Shown here one piece after another: positions 35,004-43,353 of a DNA stretch of 64,000 bases. The notes beneath the pieces are model-generated. The model saw nothing but the letters and a program-made list of their open reading frames with translations. It had not been told where the DNA came from and searched no databases. The position numbers and the translations under genes were made by a program. The stretch lies in NCBI RefSeq assembly GCF_042214795.1, contig NZ_CP090177.1, positions 2,914,001-2,978,000 on the forward strand. The letters are read 5' to 3'. The DNA is from Arcobacter iocasae (lineage in GTDB: Bacteria > Campylobacterota > Campylobacteria > Campylobacterales > Arcobacteraceae). Within the stretch, counting starts at the first letter, position 1. Each line of letters opens with the position of its first letter.

Positions 35004-35924
35004 ATGAATGAACTATTAGAAGAATTACAAAAAAAGAGAATAGAGTGTCTTTCTTGGAAAAATATTAAGCCATGGCATGAACAACTTTTAAAAGCACAAG
35101 AAATCCAAAAAATACCTTGTGAAGTTAAACTTGAAGATTGGCTTACTATTGGAAAAGAAACAGACTTAAATGATGAAGAAAAAGAGACTATTTTACAAAC
35201 AGCAAAAGCACTAATACCTTGGCGAAAAGGACCTTTTAATCTTTTTGGATTGAAAATTGACAGTGAATGGCAAAGTAATATAAAATATAATCTTATTCGA
35301 CCACATTTTGATTTAAAAGATAAAGTTGTAGCTGATATTGGATGCAACAATGGTTATTATATGTTTAGAATGCTTGAAGATAAGCCTAAAAAACTTATCG
35401 GTTTTGATCCAAGTCCACTTACAATGCTTCAATTTGAGTTTATAAATCATTTTGTAAAAAGTGATATTATTTATGAAAAACTAGGCGTTGAACATTTAGA
35501 GATTTATAATCATAGTTTTGACTTTATATTTATGTTGGGTGTTTTGTACCATAGAGCTGATCCTGTAGGAACACTAAAGCTTTTGAGAAACTCTTTAAAT
35601 AAAGATGGTGAAGTTTTAATTGATACTTTTATGATAGACGGAGAAGAAGAAGTTGCCCTAACTCCAAATGCAAGATACTCAAAGATTCCAAATATTTATT
35701 TTGTACCAACAATCCCAGCACTCAAAAACTGGCTAAATAGAGCAGGGTTCTGTGATATTGAAGTTCTTGCAGTCACAACTACTTCAAGTGAAGAGCAAAG
35801 AAAAACAAAGTGGTCTTTTGATCAAAGTTTGGAAGACTTTTTAGACCCAAATGACAGAACTAAGACAGTTGAAGGTTATCCAGCACCTAAAAGGGTATAT
35901 GTAAAAGCAAGAAGAAAGAATTAG
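35004..35924 (+). CDS. cmoB: tRNA U34 carboxymethyltransferase CmoB
   Basis: A 306-residue protein (E. coli CmoB 323). WRKGPFNLFGLKIDSEWQSN (about residues 72-91) is the family-specific block that binds carboxy-SAM, and VVADIGCNNGYYMFRM (about 109-124) is the methyltransferase motif I. FMLGVLYHRADPVGTL (about 178-193) and WSFDQSLEDFLDPND near the C-terminus are also conserved. It transfers a carboxymethyl group from carboxy-SAM to 5-hydroxyuridine at the wobble position. The CmoA partner is not in this window. Its end overlaps the converging GGDEF gene by four bases. Confidence 0.95.
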   Translation: MNELLEELQKKRIECLSWKNIKPWHEQLLKAQEIQKIPCEVKLEDWLTIGKETDLNDEEKETILQTAKALIPWRKGPFNLFGLKIDSEWQSNIKYNLIRPHFDLKDKVVADIGCNNGYYMFRMLEDKPKKLIGFDPSPLTMLQFEFINHFVKSDIIYEKLGVEHLEIYNHSFDFIFMLGVLYHRADPVGTLKLLRNSLNKDGEVLIDTFMIDGEEEVALTPNARYSKIPNIYFVPTIPALKNWLNRAGFCDIEVLAVTTTSSEEQRKTKWSFDQSLEDFLDPNDRTKTVEGYPAPKRVYVKARRKN

Positions 35925-36889
35925 AATAAATCTATATTATCTTCTTCTTTGATATCACTAAAGGCTAAAAATGAACTTCTTCCTTTATTTTTAGCTTCAT
36001 AAAGTGCCGTGTCAGTATTTTTTATAATTTGATCTAGTGATGAATGTTTTGTATTAAATTTATCATAACCAATACATATTGTTTTTTTAAGAGTAGCTTC
36101 TTCATTTATTTGTATTTCTGCATTTGCAAAGTCTTCAATAATCTTTTCGCATATAATTCTGATTTCACTTTCACTATCACTGCTTAATATAGAGACTAAA
36201 AATTCATCCCCTGAAAGTCTTGCTACTAAATCAAATTCTGAGATATTTGTATGAATAACTTTTGCAAGTTCTATTAAAACTTTATCTCCAATATCATAAT
36301 CAAATTCATCAATTACAGCTTTAAATCTATCTATTCCTATCATTAAAAAGAATATGTCATTTGTATCAGTATGTGATAAGTTAATCAATTTGTTAACATG
36401 CTCTGTTAAATATTGTCTATTATAAACATTTGTAACAGAATCAATTGAGTTTGATTGAACATAGTTTTTCTTTAAAATACCACTTTGAATAATAGGTGAT
36501 ATTTGAAAAAACGCTGACTCAATTGCATTATATTCAGCTTCTAGTACTGTGAAATGAGTTTTTGATGTAGAAGAGAAAGATACTATTGCATTTTGAGAAG
36601 TATGAGTATTAATAATAAAGAAAAAAGATTTATCATCATCTAAATAAAACTCTTCTCCTTTTACATAAATATTCTCTTTTCTATTGTTTTTCATATCAAA
36701 TAAAGAAAAAGTTACATTATCAACATTATAATTTCTATTTAACCACTGATAAATATCTTCTGCCATTTGCTTTAGGTTTGAAGAGTATTGTAATTGTTCA
36801 TATAGTTCATAAATTTTTTCTAAAGAAGTAAAATCTTTTTCATGATTGCATGATGATTTAATCAAATTTAGTATCGAATTTTTTAACAT
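35921..36889 (-). CDS. diguanylate cyclase (GGDEF)
   Basis: A 322-residue soluble protein. The C-terminal GGDEF domain (about residues 150-310) has DSVTNVYNRQYLTEHV at its start and the active-site loop as ARLSGDEFLVSI, with S replacing the first G, a tolerated variant. I see no RxxD inhibitory site before it. The N-terminal 140 residues look like a divergent GAF-type sensor (about 30-140). It should make c-di-GMP in the cytoplasm, opposing the HD-GYP and EAL proteins in this window. Single gene. Confidence 0.9.
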   Translation of the reverse strand: MLKNSILNLIKSSCNHEKDFTSLEKIYELYEQLQYSSNLKQMAEDIYQWLNRNYNVDNVTFSLFDMKNNRKENIYVKGEEFYLDDDKSFFFIINTHTSQNAIVSFSSTSKTHFTVLEAEYNAIESAFFQISPIIQSGILKKNYVQSNSIDSVTNVYNRQYLTEHVNKLINLSHTDTNDIFFLMIGIDRFKAVIDEFDYDIGDKVLIELAKVIHTNISEFDLVARLSGDEFLVSILSSDSESEIRIICEKIIEDFANAEIQINEEATLKKTICIGYDKFNTKHSSLDQIIKNTDTALYEAKNKGRSSFLAFSDIKEEDNIDLF

Positions 36890-36968
36890 GACTCTTCTTT
36901 CTCTATTTTTATATATATTATAAGTATTTTTAATTGAATATAGGATTAAAACTTAAGTTTAATACTAT

Positions 36969-37562
36969 TTATAAATAATTTAACCAACCATTTAAGGAAT
37001 GTTTTTCATTTATTAGTGTCGTACTATCTCCATGTCCTGGGTGTACTTTTAAATCTTTTTCCCAAGATAAAACTTTTTTAATGCTCTCTTTCATATTTTG
37101 AGGACTTGAAAAAGGAAAGTCTACTCTTCCAATTGTACCTTTGAAGATAAAATCACCACTAAAAAGATTTCCATTTATTTCTATGGCAGAACAACCTGGC
37201 GTATGACCTGGGAAAAAATGATATTTTACAATTGTACCATCAAAATCGAATTCTTCATCTTCATTTACTAAAACATCTGGATGGCTGGGTGTCATGCCAA
37301 ATCCATATGGATCTTTTTCAAGCATAAAAGCATCATCTTTAGGACAATAAATTTTTAGCCCAAATTGGCGACTTACTTCATGATTTGACCATACATGGTC
37401 AAAGTGACCATGTGTATTTAATATAACAACAGGATTTGTTACATTTTGTTTTATCCATTCAATTGCATCTACTCCTGGATCTATTATAAAATCTTTATTA
37501 TCAACTGTTGCTATATAACAATTTGTTTGATATTCTCCCATTGGTTTTCTTTTTATATCCAT
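36969..37562 (-). CDS. metallo-beta-lactamase-fold hydrolase (glyoxalase II-like)
   Basis: A 197-residue MBL-fold protein. Metal ligands are all present: NTHGHFDHVW (HxHxDH, near residue 55), FPGHTPGC (near 117), SGDFIFKGTIGRVDF (Asp near 135) and HPGHGDST near the C-terminus. The layout is that of the YcbL-type short glyoxalase II group: a thioester hydrolase such as for S-lactoylglutathione or a related thiol conjugate. Single gene with TATAAT upstream, divergent from the ferritin-like gene. Confidence 0.9.
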   Translation of the reverse strand: MDIKRKPMGEYQTNCYIATVDNKDFIIDPGVDAIEWIKQNVTNPVVILNTHGHFDHVWSNHEVSRQFGLKIYCPKDDAFMLEKDPYGFGMTPSHPDVLVNEDEEFDFDGTIVKYHFFPGHTPGCSAIEINGNLFSGDFIFKGTIGRVDFPFSSPQNMKESIKKVLSWEKDLKVHPGHGDSTTLINEKHSLNGWLNYL

Positions 37563-37620
37563 TTTAAACCTTACTTAGATAGAATCTATTTTTGTGATTA
37601 TATCAATTTAGAGGTAATAA

Positions 37621-38442
37621 GTGAATTATTTTAGGGATTTAGAAGAGATTTTGTTAACAATTAATCCAAATGAAAAGTTTAGAAAATTTGATTGTTTTTA
37701 TAAAGAATTTTTAAATGAAAATATAGATTTTAGTAACAATTATGTAATTATGCCATTAGAGGAACCTTCATATAAAAGTTTTATGAAAATAGTTCTTCCA
37801 AAAAATGTAAAAATAAGAAAATATTTTGATACAAAAGAGGGTAAAGGAAGTCTTCTTCACACAATAGCACATATTGAATACAGTGCTATTGATTTGGCTC
37901 TTGATGCAGCTTTGCGCTTTAAAAACTTACCAAAAGAGTATTATAAAGATTGGTTAGAAGTTGCAAGTGATGAAATAAGACATTTTTTAATGATAGAAGA
38001 GATTATGAATAAAGTTGGTTATAAATATGGAGATTTTGAAGTGCACACAAATCTTTTTGAAGCTATGAAAAAGACAACAAACCTTGTAGAAAGAATGGCT
38101 ATAGTTCCAAGATACTTAGAAGCAAATGGACTTGACCAAAATCCGAAAATCATGAAAAAACTAGAATCAAATCCCGATGAAATAAATAATGAAATTCTTA
38201 AAGCACTTAATATTATTTTAGAAGAAGAAGTCGACCATGTCTATAAAGGAGACAAATGGTTTAAGTATGCTTGCGAAAAAGAGAATTTAGATGTAGAAAA
38301 TACTTACTTAGAACTTCTTGAAAAGTATTATCCCGGTAGTACACAGGGAAAAAAACCTGATATGAATTTTGAAGCTAGGAAAAAAGCTGGATTTTCTTGT
38401 GATGAATTAAAAAGATTATCAAATAAAAGTGACTGTGCATAA
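37621..38442 (+). CDS. ferritin-like DUF455 protein
   Basis: A 273-residue protein of the DUF455 ferritin-like family. Di-iron type ligands are visible as HIAHIEYSAIDLALDAA (His/Glu near residues 80-97), SDEIRHFLMIEE (ExxH near 121-132) and LEEEVDHVYKGDKWFKYAC (Glu/His near 200-218). ARYLE-like VPRYLEANGLDQNP is a further family block. The four-helix fold suggests a metal-dependent oxidase or oxygenase; no substrate is established. The start is GTG at 37621 behind AGAGG. Single gene; a long-loop hairpin follows. Confidence 0.85.
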   Translation: MNYFRDLEEILLTINPNEKFRKFDCFYKEFLNENIDFSNNYVIMPLEEPSYKSFMKIVLPKNVKIRKYFDTKEGKGSLLHTIAHIEYSAIDLALDAALRFKNLPKEYYKDWLEVASDEIRHFLMIEEIMNKVGYKYGDFEVHTNLFEAMKKTTNLVERMAIVPRYLEANGLDQNPKIMKKLESNPDEINNEILKALNIILEEEVDHVYKGDKWFKYACEKENLDVENTYLELLEKYYPGSTQGKKPDMNFEARKKAGFSCDELKRLSNKSDCA

Positions 38443-38467
38443 CACAATATACACTTTCACTTTTATT
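38422..38467. terminator. possible terminator between DUF455 gene and lipocalin
   Basis: AATAAAAGTGA and TCACTTTTATT form an 11-bp stem around a 24-base loop that holds the DUF455 stop codon. The stem is AT-rich and the loop long, so I rate it as possible only. Confidence 0.4.
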
Positions 38468-38973
38468 CTTGAATTGTCCAAATAAGTTTATCTTTCGTAT
38501 ATCCCAAAGCTGGTAAGGAATCAAGTATTTTATTTAAAGTTTCTTTATCAAGTTTTTTTGTTCTAGAAAGAATCCATAAATACTCCCTTGATGGTTCACC
38601 TATTAATGCATATTTATAATCTTTATCAAGCATCAAGACCCAATAATTACCATAAAATGGTCTAAAAAAATTTACTAGCTGACTCATTTGTAGTATATGC
38701 AACTCCTGTAGCTTTTGTCTTTTCATTTGTATCAATTTTTTGACATGAATTAACTACTTTAATTTTATTGTCATCTCTTAGAGTATAATTTGCACTTACA
38801 TTTTTACAGCCTTTTTCAAAAAAATGCTCATACCTTGCTATTTCATACCAAGTTCCAAGATATCTATTAATATCAACTTTTTTGACAGTTTTTAATGGTG
38901 CATATTTACTAGAACAAGCTGTAAAAAGTAAAAGGATTGATAGGAGTAGGGTGCTTTTAAAAATAGTGTTCAT
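38463..38973 (-). pseudogene. Blc-type lipocalin lipoprotein, broken by a frameshift in a T7 tract
   Basis: Two overlapping frames together make one full bacterial lipocalin of about 169 residues. Part 1 (38973 to 38662) has a lipoprotein signal with lipobox LFTACSS and the lipocalin start YLGTWYEIARYEHFFEKGC. Part 2 continues as FFRPFYGNYWVLMLD, then EYLWILSRTKKL and a C-terminal KDKLIWTIQE. The break is at 38664-38670: the minus strand reads AAATTTTTTTAG, so the frame stops, while six Ts would give KFFRPFYG in frame. It may be a pseudogene, a sequencing error, phase variation or a slip site. A second, intact lipocalin lies at 46561. Confidence 0.85.
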
Positions 38974-39054
38974 AAAATTTACCTTTATATTTTTTTAAAT
39001 TATAATTAAATAAAAAATACTTTTGTATTTGTTTTATGTAAGTTCAAATTTGTT

Positions 39055-39783
39055 TTAAAAGAATTCACTCATATAAGTTCTATATATTAAAGGAACTTGG
39101 CTTTGTTGTAATTTTTTATTTTCACGCTCTTTTATAGAGACAGCATTAAAAAAACTTTTCCATAGTTTTTGAAACTTCTCTTCATTTTGGGAGTAAATAG
39201 GAGTTTCAAATGAAGATATATTTTCTATACTTACATTCATATCATTTTTAACAAAAGCAATTTCTCTTTTAACATCATGAATTATAAAATTTTGATTATT
39301 AAACCTTTTTATAAAGTGTTTTGCTAAAAAATAAAGCACATTGAAATTGCAGTCTATTTTTGCATATAAACACCCATCCTCCAGCTCTTCAAATCTTGTA
39401 TAAGCATACATTCTATGTACATTCTTAAATAACTCTTTTTCAAGGTTATTTATATAAAACACACAAGAATTATTTATATTAAATAGCTCTTTTTGATTTT
39501 TAAATCCTATTATTATAAATTCTAAAAGCTGTATCTCAAAATCTTTTTTATCACACATGAAAATATTTAAAATCTTTTGAAGCATATTTTTTGGAAATAT
39601 TCTTTTTATAGAATCAAGTACTTTTTGAGAATTTTCTTTTTTAGTTTCTATATATTTTATCTCATCAAATAATATCTCTTCTGGTAAACTTTTATAAATA
39701 TTCTTTGGCTTGAATTTATCATAATAAACACTATATATCAAAGATAAAAAGCCCTCAAAAGTACCATCATAAATCAAAATCAC
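39055..39783 (-). CDS. TIGR03915-family protein, partner of a radical-SAM DNA-metabolism protein
   Basis: A 242-residue protein with the family start ILIYDGTFEGFLSLIYSVYY (residues 2-21) and the block MYAYTRFEELEDGCLYAKID (about 139-160), as in the TIGR03915/DUF4130 family. The family always travels with the radical-SAM protein encoded next to it and is thought to act in DNA repair or modification, on genomic association alone. The start is GTG at 39783, overlapping the stop of its partner by four bases (GTGA), so the two are translationally coupled. Confidence 0.87.
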   Translation of the reverse strand: MILIYDGTFEGFLSLIYSVYYDKFKPKNIYKSLPEEILFDEIKYIETKKENSQKVLDSIKRIFPKNMLQKILNIFMCDKKDFEIQLLEFIIIGFKNQKELFNINNSCVFYINNLEKELFKNVHRMYAYTRFEELEDGCLYAKIDCNFNVLYFLAKHFIKRFNNQNFIIHDVKREIAFVKNDMNVSIENISSFETPIYSQNEEKFQKLWKSFFNAVSIKERENKKLQQSQVPLIYRTYMSEFF

Positions 39784-41015
39784 AATTCACCACTTACTGC
39801 ACTAAAGTCAAATAAACTAGGTTGTACGAGTTTTTTTCTTTCAGGTTTTAAAAGTGCTGTTTTAATAGAATCCCTATAAAATGGTATTTGCCTTTGAAAC
39901 TCTTTATTACAAGTTATAAAATAAAGAGCTCTTTTTAGAGATATTTTAAGTTTTTTTAAATCATCAAACCCAAGTCTTTTAAATCTTCTTGCATTTAATA
40001 TCTTTTGCACAGCTCTTGCCCCAATTCCAGGTATTCTAAGAAGTTCTTCTCTTGAGGCTTTATTTATCTCCATTGGAAAATACTTTAGATTATTAAGTGC
40101 CCAAAATGTTTTGGGATCTAAGTTTTCATCTAAATTTGGAAATTCATCTGTTACTATTTCGTCCCAAGAAAAATCATAAAACCTAAGTAGCCAATCCGCT
40201 TGATAGAGTCTATGTTCTCGAACAAGTGGTGGTTTAGTTACTATTGTGGGTAAGTTTTTATCATCATTGACAGGAATATAGGCACTATAATAGACTCTTT
40301 TTAATAAAGCTTTATCATACAAAGCAGAGCTGAGTTTAAGTATGTCTCTGTCACTCTCAGGAGTTGCACCAATTATTAATTGCGTACTCATTCCTATTGG
40401 TTGTTTTCCCTTTTCTAGGCTTAAATCTCTTGCATATTTTAAAGGTTCTAAAACCTTTTCTTTTGTTTTATTTGGGGCTAAAAGTTTTAGTGATTTATCA
40501 CTTGGAAGTTCTATATTTGAGCTTACTCTATTTGCTAATTTTACTATTTGTTCCACTAATTCCATACTTCCACCTGGAATTAGCTTCACATGAATATATC
40601 CATTGAACTTATACTCATATCTAAGTATTTTTAGTGTTCTTAAAATCAAAGTCATGGTATGGTCTTCATTGTCTATGATTCCAGAACTTAAAAAAAGACC
40701 TTCGATATAATTTCTTTTATAAAAATTTATAGTAATATCAGCTAACTCTCTTGGTGCAAAAGCAGCCCTTGGGATATCATTTGAAACTTTATTTATGCAA
40801 TAAGCACAATCATAAATACAATAATTTGTAAGTAATACTTTTAATAATGAAACACATCTTCCATCTGCTGTGTATGTATGACAAATCCCACTTGAATGGC
40901 TAGCTCCAAGTTCACCTATTTTGTGGTTTTCTTTTTCTCCACTTGAGGAACAAGAGACATCATATTTGGCACTATTACTTAGTATTTCCATCTTTTCATA
41001 AATATCTTTTCTCAT
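39780..41015 (-). CDS. radical SAM protein of putative DNA modification/repair (TIGR03916)
   Basis: A 411-residue radical-SAM enzyme. The iron-sulfur ligands are in NYCIYDCAYC (CxxxCxxC, near residues 68-77), preceded by the family block GICHTYTADGRCVSLLKVLL. The C-terminal part has a helix-hairpin-helix DNA-binding motif, RIPGIGARAVQKILNARRF (about 332-350). The combination of radical chemistry and HhH is why the family is assigned to DNA. It is fused by a four-base overlap to the TIGR03915 gene. The actual reaction is not known. Confidence 0.9.
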   Translation of the reverse strand: MRKDIYEKMEILSNSAKYDVSCSSSGEKENHKIGELGASHSSGICHTYTADGRCVSLLKVLLTNYCIYDCAYCINKVSNDIPRAAFAPRELADITINFYKRNYIEGLFLSSGIIDNEDHTMTLILRTLKILRYEYKFNGYIHVKLIPGGSMELVEQIVKLANRVSSNIELPSDKSLKLLAPNKTKEKVLEPLKYARDLSLEKGKQPIGMSTQLIIGATPESDRDILKLSSALYDKALLKRVYYSAYIPVNDDKNLPTIVTKPPLVREHRLYQADWLLRFYDFSWDEIVTDEFPNLDENLDPKTFWALNNLKYFPMEINKASREELLRIPGIGARAVQKILNARRFKRLGFDDLKKLKISLKRALYFITCNKEFQRQIPFYRDSIKTALLKPERKKLVQPSLFDFSAVSGEL

Positions 41016-41092
41016 TTTTACATTTTATATAAAAATAAAGCTTATCCTTAAAAATATATCAATTTGTAATGAAAAGGTTTTATAAAAAGTTT

Positions 41093-42157
41093 TTAATAGG
41101 CAATTTTCCTAATTATCTCTGCACTTGGTTTTGCATAATAATAACCTTGCACATAATCAACTCCAATTTCTTTTACCTTATTTAACTCTTCAATTGTTTC
41201 AACACCTTCTGCTAGAAGTTTTATACCATTTTCATCTGATATTTGTCTAAGAGCTTTGTAAATAGACTGTTTCATAGTGTCATTTTGTATATTATCTATT
41301 ATATTTCTATCTACTTTGATAATATCTGGTTTGATATCTATAATCATATTTAAAGATGAATATCCTTCTCCCACATCATCTAAAGCAATTAAAAAACCTT
41401 TTTCCCTATAAAAATTAAGAATATTCTTTAAGTGACTTTTGTCTTCTACTTTTTCTGTTTCAACTACTTCAAAAATTATATTTTTTGGATCATAATCTAG
41501 TTGTTTCGCCCATTTAACAGTAGATTGAAGACAAAATTCAGGATCATATATAGAAGTTGGTAAAAAGTTAATAAATATTTTTTTATTTACTCTTTTAGTT
41601 GCAGCTGTCTTAAGGGCTGTTTCTCTACATATTTGATCGAGTTTAAAGTTTGTATTATTTCTAGTTGATTTTTTGAAAATTTCATCTGGGTACATTAGTG
41701 TTCCATCTGGATAAACACCTCTTATTAAAGCTTCATATCCAAAAATAGAGTTTTTTTTCATGTCAATAATTGCTTGAAAATGTGAGGTAAAACTTTTACT
41801 ATATAAAATATCAAAAAAAGAAGCATCTTTTATAAAATTTAGATATAAAAAAAGTGGTTTTGATTTTAATACACTATTGATTGTAAGTGGATGTCTATGG
41901 TTTTCTATAAAAACTCTTATCTCTTTTTGTTCTTCTTCAGAAAATTTTTCTATTAAGAAATCAGCATTTTCTTCAAAAAACAGATTTGGGTTTAAGGAAA
42001 CAAAAGAGCATATATTCTCATCTATATTTGTCTCTAGTCCTAACTCATTTATATACATCTCTGATTTCTTTAATAACTCATCTATATTTGAAATAAGATG
42101 AATAGTTGATTCACTTCCACAAATATTAAATTCTTCTTTACACGAACATTGAATCAT
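41093..42157 (-). CDS. EAL-domain protein (c-di-GMP phosphodiesterase)
   Basis: A 354-residue protein with an N-terminal helical region (about residues 1-115) and a C-terminal EAL domain. Catalytic blocks are present: YEALIRG, KIFINFLP (Asn), IIFEVVET (Glu), ALDDVGEGYSS (Asp pair), IIKVDRNI (Lys), LLAEGVET (Glu) and YVQGYYYAKP (Gln). DDVG replaces the more usual DDFG. The first 15 residues hold three Cys (CSCKEEFNIC), which could bind metal or respond to redox. It should linearise c-di-GMP. It lies 11 bases after pdxH, at the end of a long minus-strand run. Confidence 0.92.
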   Translation of the reverse strand: MIQCSCKEEFNICGSESTIHLISNIDELLKKSEMYINELGLETNIDENICSFVSLNPNLFFEENADFLIEKFSEEEQKEIRVFIENHRHPLTINSVLKSKPLFLYLNFIKDASFFDILYSKSFTSHFQAIIDMKKNSIFGYEALIRGVYPDGTLMYPDEIFKKSTRNNTNFKLDQICRETALKTAATKRVNKKIFINFLPTSIYDPEFCLQSTVKWAKQLDYDPKNIIFEVVETEKVEDKSHLKNILNFYREKGFLIALDDVGEGYSSLNMIIDIKPDIIKVDRNIIDNIQNDTMKQSIYKALRQISDENGIKLLAEGVETIEELNKVKEIGVDYVQGYYYAKPSAEIIRKIAY

Positions 42158-42168
42158 GATATCTCCTT

Positions 42169-42810
42169 TTATGGTGCTAATCTATTTATTTTCCAATTAT
42201 TTTCTTCATTTATACTATATTCAAATCTGTCATGTAGTCTATCTTTGCCACCTTGCCAAAACTCAACAACTTTTGGTTTTATTACATATCCACCCCAAAA
42301 AGAAGGAAAAGGAATCTCACCTTTTACAAACTTGTTTTTTATCTCATCAAATTTGGCTTCAAGTAGACTTCTTGAACTAATAATTTCACTTTGGTGAGAA
42401 ACCCAAGCTCCTATTTGACTCCCTTTTGGACGAGAAAGGAAATATTTCAAAGAGTCAGTTTTACTAATCTTCTCAATTGTCCCTTCAATTTTAACTTGTC
42501 TTTCTAAGCCTAACCACGCAAAATGTACAGCTGCATATGGATTTTCCTCTATTTGCCAAGCTTTTTTACTTTTGTAGTTTGAAAAAAACACAAAACCATT
42601 TTCATCATACAGTTTTAATAAAACTGTTCTAATTGATGGTTTCATGTCTTTTCCAACCGTTGCCAAACTCATAGCATTTGGTTCTAAAATTTCAGCACTT
42701 AATGCTTGTTCAAACCATAGTTCAAACTGTTTAATTGGAGAGTCTAATAAATCCTCTCTTCTCAAACCTTTTGTTGTATATTCTTGTCTTAATTTAGATA
42801 AATCTTTCAT
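42169..42810 (-). CDS. pdxH: pyridoxamine 5'-phosphate oxidase PdxH
   Basis: A 213-residue flavoprotein of standard length (E. coli 218). FVFFSNYKSKKAWQIEENPY (about residues 71-90) and AAVHFAWLGLERQVKIEGT bind FMN, SRPKGSQIGAWVSHQSEII (about 126-144) is the central family block, and the C-terminus has DRLHDRFEY and WKINRLAP. It oxidises pyridoxine or pyridoxamine phosphate to pyridoxal phosphate. It follows DUF3833 after nine bases, so it may be transcribed with the lipid-modification genes upstream. Confidence 0.95.
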   Translation of the reverse strand: MKDLSKLRQEYTTKGLRREDLLDSPIKQFELWFEQALSAEILEPNAMSLATVGKDMKPSIRTVLLKLYDENGFVFFSNYKSKKAWQIEENPYAAVHFAWLGLERQVKIEGTIEKISKTDSLKYFLSRPKGSQIGAWVSHQSEIISSRSLLEAKFDEIKNKFVKGEIPFPSFWGGYVIKPKVVEFWQGGKDRLHDRFEYSINEENNWKINRLAP

Positions 42811-42819
42811 TATATTTCT

Positions 42820-43353
42820 TTATTGTTTTATGATTGTAATAACTAATTCTCCAACCGTAAAACCAAACTTTTTCATTTTTGAATGATTTATTATTATACC
42901 ATCTTCTTGTAAATGTAACCAATCTTTTACATTGATATCAAGAGTTCCACTTCCATAAGGAACTCTCATCGTATAGTCCATCATAACAGTATTTCCTAAG
43001 CTTCTTAAAACTGCATCACCAACTATATCAGAAGCAATTCCTATGTATGTACCATCTTTTTGGGGAGTTAATGTCCAAACTCTTGTTTGTTTTGTACCAT
43101 CACTATAAACAAACTTTTCATCTAATGTCCCAACTCCATTTTTATCCCAAGAACCATTCATATCAGCCTTGAAGCTTTTTATGATTTTTCCACCCATATC
43201 TTTTACTATCCCATAAGCTTTTAAATCTCCATTAAAATAATCTTTTGGAATAAACACTGGTTTTGTATCTTTAAAGTCACTCATTTTCATAGAAGTACAT
43301 CCTGTTATTAAAAAAGTTAAAACGATAAGTAAAGTATATTTTATAAATTTCAT
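42820..43353 (-). CDS. DUF3833 lipoprotein
   Basis: A 177-residue protein with a lipoprotein signal peptide (residues 1-19, lipobox LITGC). The mature part has the DUF3833 pattern: YFNGDLKAYGIVKDMGGKII (about 39-58), DEKFVYSDGTKQTRVWTL (about 78-95) and a C-terminal DWLHLQEDGIIINHSKMKKF. The family is regularly found beside CFA-type methyltransferase, DUF1365 and FAD amine-oxidase genes, as here. It probably sits in the envelope and may handle the lipid product; no activity is known. Its ATG overlaps the stop of the methyltransferase gene by four bases. Confidence 0.87.
   Translation of the reverse strand: MKFIKYTLLIVLTFLITGCTSMKMSDFKDTKPVFIPKDYFNGDLKAYGIVKDMGGKIIKSFKADMNGSWDKNGVGTLDEKFVYSDGTKQTRVWTLTPQKDGTYIGIASDIVGDAVLRSLGNTVMMDYTMRVPYGSGTLDINVKDWLHLQEDGIIINHSKMKKFGFTVGELVITIIKQ

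Noticed and set aside
38463..38735. Separate 90-residue gene on the minus strand
   Set aside because: Only its second part resembles a protein, and that part continues the lipocalin begun in the overlapping frame; the first 25 residues are the lipocalin read out of frame.
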